Source: RGIG8700 sp045535635
Lineage (GTDB): Bacteria; Bacillota; Clostridia; RGIG6154
Assembly: GCA_045535635.1 (NCBI GenBank)
Contig: JAZSLZ010000111.1
Coordinates: forward strand, 1-15,705
Direction: 5' to 3'
Length of the DNA stretch: 15,705 bases
Position numbers and translations under genes: made by a program
In this document: piece after piece, positions 13,927-15,705 of the stretch
Numbering within the stretch: the stretch's first letter is position 1
Layout of the letters: each line of letters opens with the position of its first letter
The notes under the pieces: model-generated
Told to the model about the DNA's origin: nothing
Databases searched by the model: none
Seen by the model: only the letters and a program-made list of their open reading frames with translations

Positions 13927-14753
13927 TTGTTCACCTGTTCAAATTCTTCAACAAATTCTTCTGCCGTTAAAACTGTTTTTGAGAATTTCATACCTCTTTT
14001 TTCAAGCTCGTACATAAGCTCTGTTGATTGAGGAACTCCAAGCTTTAAGTTGTTCATTTCCTCAACATTGTTAAAAACCTCATAAGGCTTTCCGTCAAGA
14101 GCTACCTTCCCTTTGTTAAGCACCACAACTCTGTCCGCCTTGATTGCTTCTTCCATATAGTGAGTTATCATAATAACAGTTATATTTTTCTGCTTGTTAA
14201 GATTTATTATTGTATTTAAAATTTCTTTTCTGCCCACAGGATCAAGCATTGCAGTAGCTTCATCAAAAATCATATATTCAGGCTCCATTGCAAGAACACC
14301 TGCTATGGCAATTCTTTGCTTTTGGCCCCCTGAAAGCATGTGCGGTGCGTGGTCTTTATAAGCATACATATCCACACTCTTAAGAGCATCATCCACTCTT
14401 TTTCTTATTTCTTCTGTGGGAATTGCTAAGTTTTCAGGTCCGAAAGCAATGTCTTCTTCAACTATGGTTGCAACAATCTGATTATCAGGATTCTGGAAAA
14501 CCATTCCTGCTTTTTTTCTTATTTCATAGGTAAGACTTTCGTCAGATGTGTCCATTTTGTCAACATAAACCTTTCCTCCTGACGGAAGAATAACCGCATT
14601 GAAAGATTTTACAAGGGTCGATTTTCCTGAGCCATTATGGCCAAGAATTGCCACAAACTCACCCTTGTTTATTGAAATATTTACATTTTCAAGAACCTGA
14701 CGGCTCTCGTCCTCGTTGTCGTATGAATATGACAAATTTAATGTTTCAATCAT
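13923..14753 (-). CDS. ecfA1: ECF transporter ATPase EcfA1
   Basis: A 276-residue ABC ATPase, partner of EcfA2. Walker A GHNGSGKST (38-46), Q87, signature LSGGQ (140-144), Walker B with DEATAMLDP (164-172; E165 the expected catalytic base) and H198 are present. The DEAT form with Ala after the glutamate is usual in EcfA1. The start is the ATG at 14753, 6 nt after AGGA and 2 nt after the stop of the methyltransferase gene. A longer in-frame reading to 14795 would overlap that gene with no ribosome site, so it is rejected. Confidence 0.93.
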   Translation of the reverse strand: MIETLNLSYSYDNEDESRQVLENVNISINKGEFVAILGHNGSGKSTLVKSFNAVILPSGGKVYVDKMDTSDESLTYEIRKKAGMVFQNPDNQIVATIVEEDIAFGPENLAIPTEEIRKRVDDALKSVDMYAYKDHAPHMLSGGQKQRIAIAGVLAMEPEYMIFDEATAMLDPVGRKEILNTIINLNKQKNITVIMITHYMEEAIKADRVVVLNKGKVALDGKPYEVFNNVEEMNNLKLGVPQSTELMYELEKRGMKFSKTVLTAEEFVEEFEQVNK

Positions 14754-14755
14754 TT

Positions 14756-15625
14756 TTAGTCCTGTCTGAAAATACATCTTGCAGTTGAACCGCAAGGAAG
14801 AACCGTGTTGTTGTTTTCAACCACAAGTCCAAGCTCGTCTGCAACAATACTTTCTATTTCAAATTTATTTTCTGTTGTGATCTTTAATATGTTTGAAAGA
14901 ACAGAAGCCTGAAGTCCTGTAGTATATGAATTTATAATAAAGAACAATGGCTTGTCTGACAAAACCTTAACGCACTCTTCAACAAGTCCGTAAAGCTCAT
15001 TTTCAAGCTTCCATATTTCACCTTTAGGTCCTCTGCCATAAGATGGTGGGTCCATAATAATACAATCATAAGTATTTCCGCGTCTTTGTTCTCTCTGAAC
15101 AAATTTAACAACATCATCAACAATATATCTTACAGGCTTGTCTTCAAGTCCTGAAAGCTTTATGTTATCCTTTGCCCAGGCAACCATACCCTTTGCCGCA
15201 TCAACGTGAACAACAGATGCACCTGCACTTGCTGCTGCAACTGTCGCACCGCCTGTATATGCAAAAAGATTTAAAACCTTAATATCTCTTCCTGCATTTT
15301 TTATCATTTCCATAATGAAATCCCAGTTTGCCGCCTGTTCAGGGAAAAGACCTGTATGCTTAAATCCGGTAGGTCTTACCACAAAGGTAAGATTTTTATA
15401 TTTAATATTCCAGCTTTCAGGAAGGTCTTTCTTAAAATCCCAGCTTCCGCCACCCTTTGAGCTTCTTTTATATACCGCATCTGCAAGATGCTTTTTCTTA
15501 ATAGGATTATTCCAGATAACCTGTGGGTCAGGTCTTAAAAGAACCACATCTCCCCAGCTTTCAAGCTTATTTCCTTGTCCTGTTTCAAGGACTTTATAGT
15601 CTTTCCATTTATCTGCTAAAATCAT
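14756..15625 (-). CDS. Class I SAM-dependent (RlmI/RlmL-like) rRNA methyltransferase
   Basis: A 289-residue SAM-dependent methyltransferase resembling the catalytic half of RlmI and RlmL, which methylate 23S rRNA. An N-terminal domain (about 1-90, with VVLLRPDPQVIW and KHTGLFPEQ) precedes the Rossmann fold: motif I LNLFAYTGGAT (118-128), VVHVDAAKGMV (138-148), and motif IV DPPSYGRG (192-199). No PUA domain is present, unlike RlmI, so the substrate is uncertain. It is the first gene of the minus-strand operon; the ATG follows CAGGTG (15636-15631) by 5 nt and the gap to ecfA1 is 2 nt. Co-transcription with an ECF module is not an obvious functional pairing. Confidence 0.85.
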   Translation of the reverse strand: MILADKWKDYKVLETGQGNKLESWGDVVLLRPDPQVIWNNPIKKKHLADAVYKRSSKGGGSWDFKKDLPESWNIKYKNLTFVVRPTGFKHTGLFPEQAANWDFIMEMIKNAGRDIKVLNLFAYTGGATVAAASAGASVVHVDAAKGMVAWAKDNIKLSGLEDKPVRYIVDDVVKFVQREQRRGNTYDCIIMDPPSYGRGPKGEIWKLENELYGLVEECVKVLSDKPLFFIINSYTTGLQASVLSNILKITTENKFEIESIVADELGLVVENNNTVLPCGSTARCIFRQD

Positions 15626-15654
15626 TTTATCACCTGAACGTATAATTTTTTATT

Positions 15655-15683
15655 ATTATACCACATTTAAGCATTATTGTAAA
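15655..15683 (-). promoter_or_regulatory. Promoter of the minus-strand operon
   Basis: On the minus strand TTTACA (15683 to 15678), a 17-bp spacer and a perfect TATAAT (15660 to 15655) preceded by TGG, an extended -10. The start would be near 15648, leaving a leader of about 20 nt. It is the only clear promoter seen for the genes from the methyltransferase to rho. Confidence 0.8.
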
Positions 15684-15705
15684 GTTTTAAAAAAATCAAA
15701 AAAAT

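Noticed and set aside
14754..14795. N-terminal extension of EcfA1
   Set aside because: It would overlap the methyltransferase gene without a ribosome site, and the family begins near MIETLNLSYSY.
15641..15660. TATAAT / ATTATA symmetry near the minus-operon start
   Set aside because: Explained by the -10 box and base composition; no further support as an operator.
1..15705. mobile elements, CRISPR arrays, tRNA or rRNA genes, riboswitches
   Set aside because: I saw no transposase or integrase, no regularly spaced repeats, no cloverleaf or rRNA-like sequence, and no leader long enough for a known riboswitch.

Overview
The window looks like chromosomal core sequence from a low-GC, Gram-positive member of the Clostridia. 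Reasons: strong AGGAGG-type ribosome sites, TTG starts, A/T-rich sigma-A promoters with extended -10 elements, an ECF transporter module next to truA, and genes typical of spore-forming Firmicutes (RicT/YaaT, a YlmC/YmxH-type PRC-barrel protein, a DUF5711-like protein). I see no mobile element, CRISPR array, rRNA or tRNA. Most genes are housekeeping genes. The more unusual signals lie in the leaders and between genes.

Positions 1-8248 carry plus-strand genes. The left edge holds a DtxR-family metalloregulator with its own promoter. Next to it is a second promoter pointing left, out of the window, overlapped by a palindrome resembling the DtxR/IdeR iron box. An orphan response regulator (receiver plus AraC-type HTH, TTG start) follows. 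A near-perfect sigma-A promoter then drives holB and ricT, followed by a 2[4Fe-4S] ferredoxin with its own promoter and terminator, then trmN6 and rsmI. In Bacillus subtilis holB, ricT, the trmN6-like yabB and rsmI also lie close together, with yabA where the ferredoxin sits here. Next come a possible small membrane protein inside a hairpin region, then recD2 and comFC.

Positions 8239-15625 carry a minus-strand block that meets comFC tail to tail with a 10-nt overlap. Transcription starts at a strong extended -10 promoter near 15655-15683. The gene order is an RlmI-like methyltransferase, ecfA1, ecfA2, ecfT, truA, a DUF5711-like protein, a CvpA-family protein, rho and a ymxH-like gene. Gaps are 15 nt or less, or genes overlap, up to rho, so this is probably one operon. 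Between rho and ymxH lies a long hairpin that looks like an intrinsic terminator, yet its 3' arm contains the whole ymxH Shine-Dalgarno.

Themes: tRNA/rRNA modification (TrmN6, RsmI, TruA, RlmI-like), DNA replication and repair (HolB, RecD2, ComFC), RNA fate (RicT, Rho), vitamin or metal uptake (ECF module, DtxR-type regulator). I did not find a clearly new multi-gene system. The best leads are the rho/ymxH hairpin, the divergent iron-box promoter, the small ORF at 5225 with its start in a hairpin loop, the 5'-end hairpin of the holB transcript, and the ferredoxin beside ricT.
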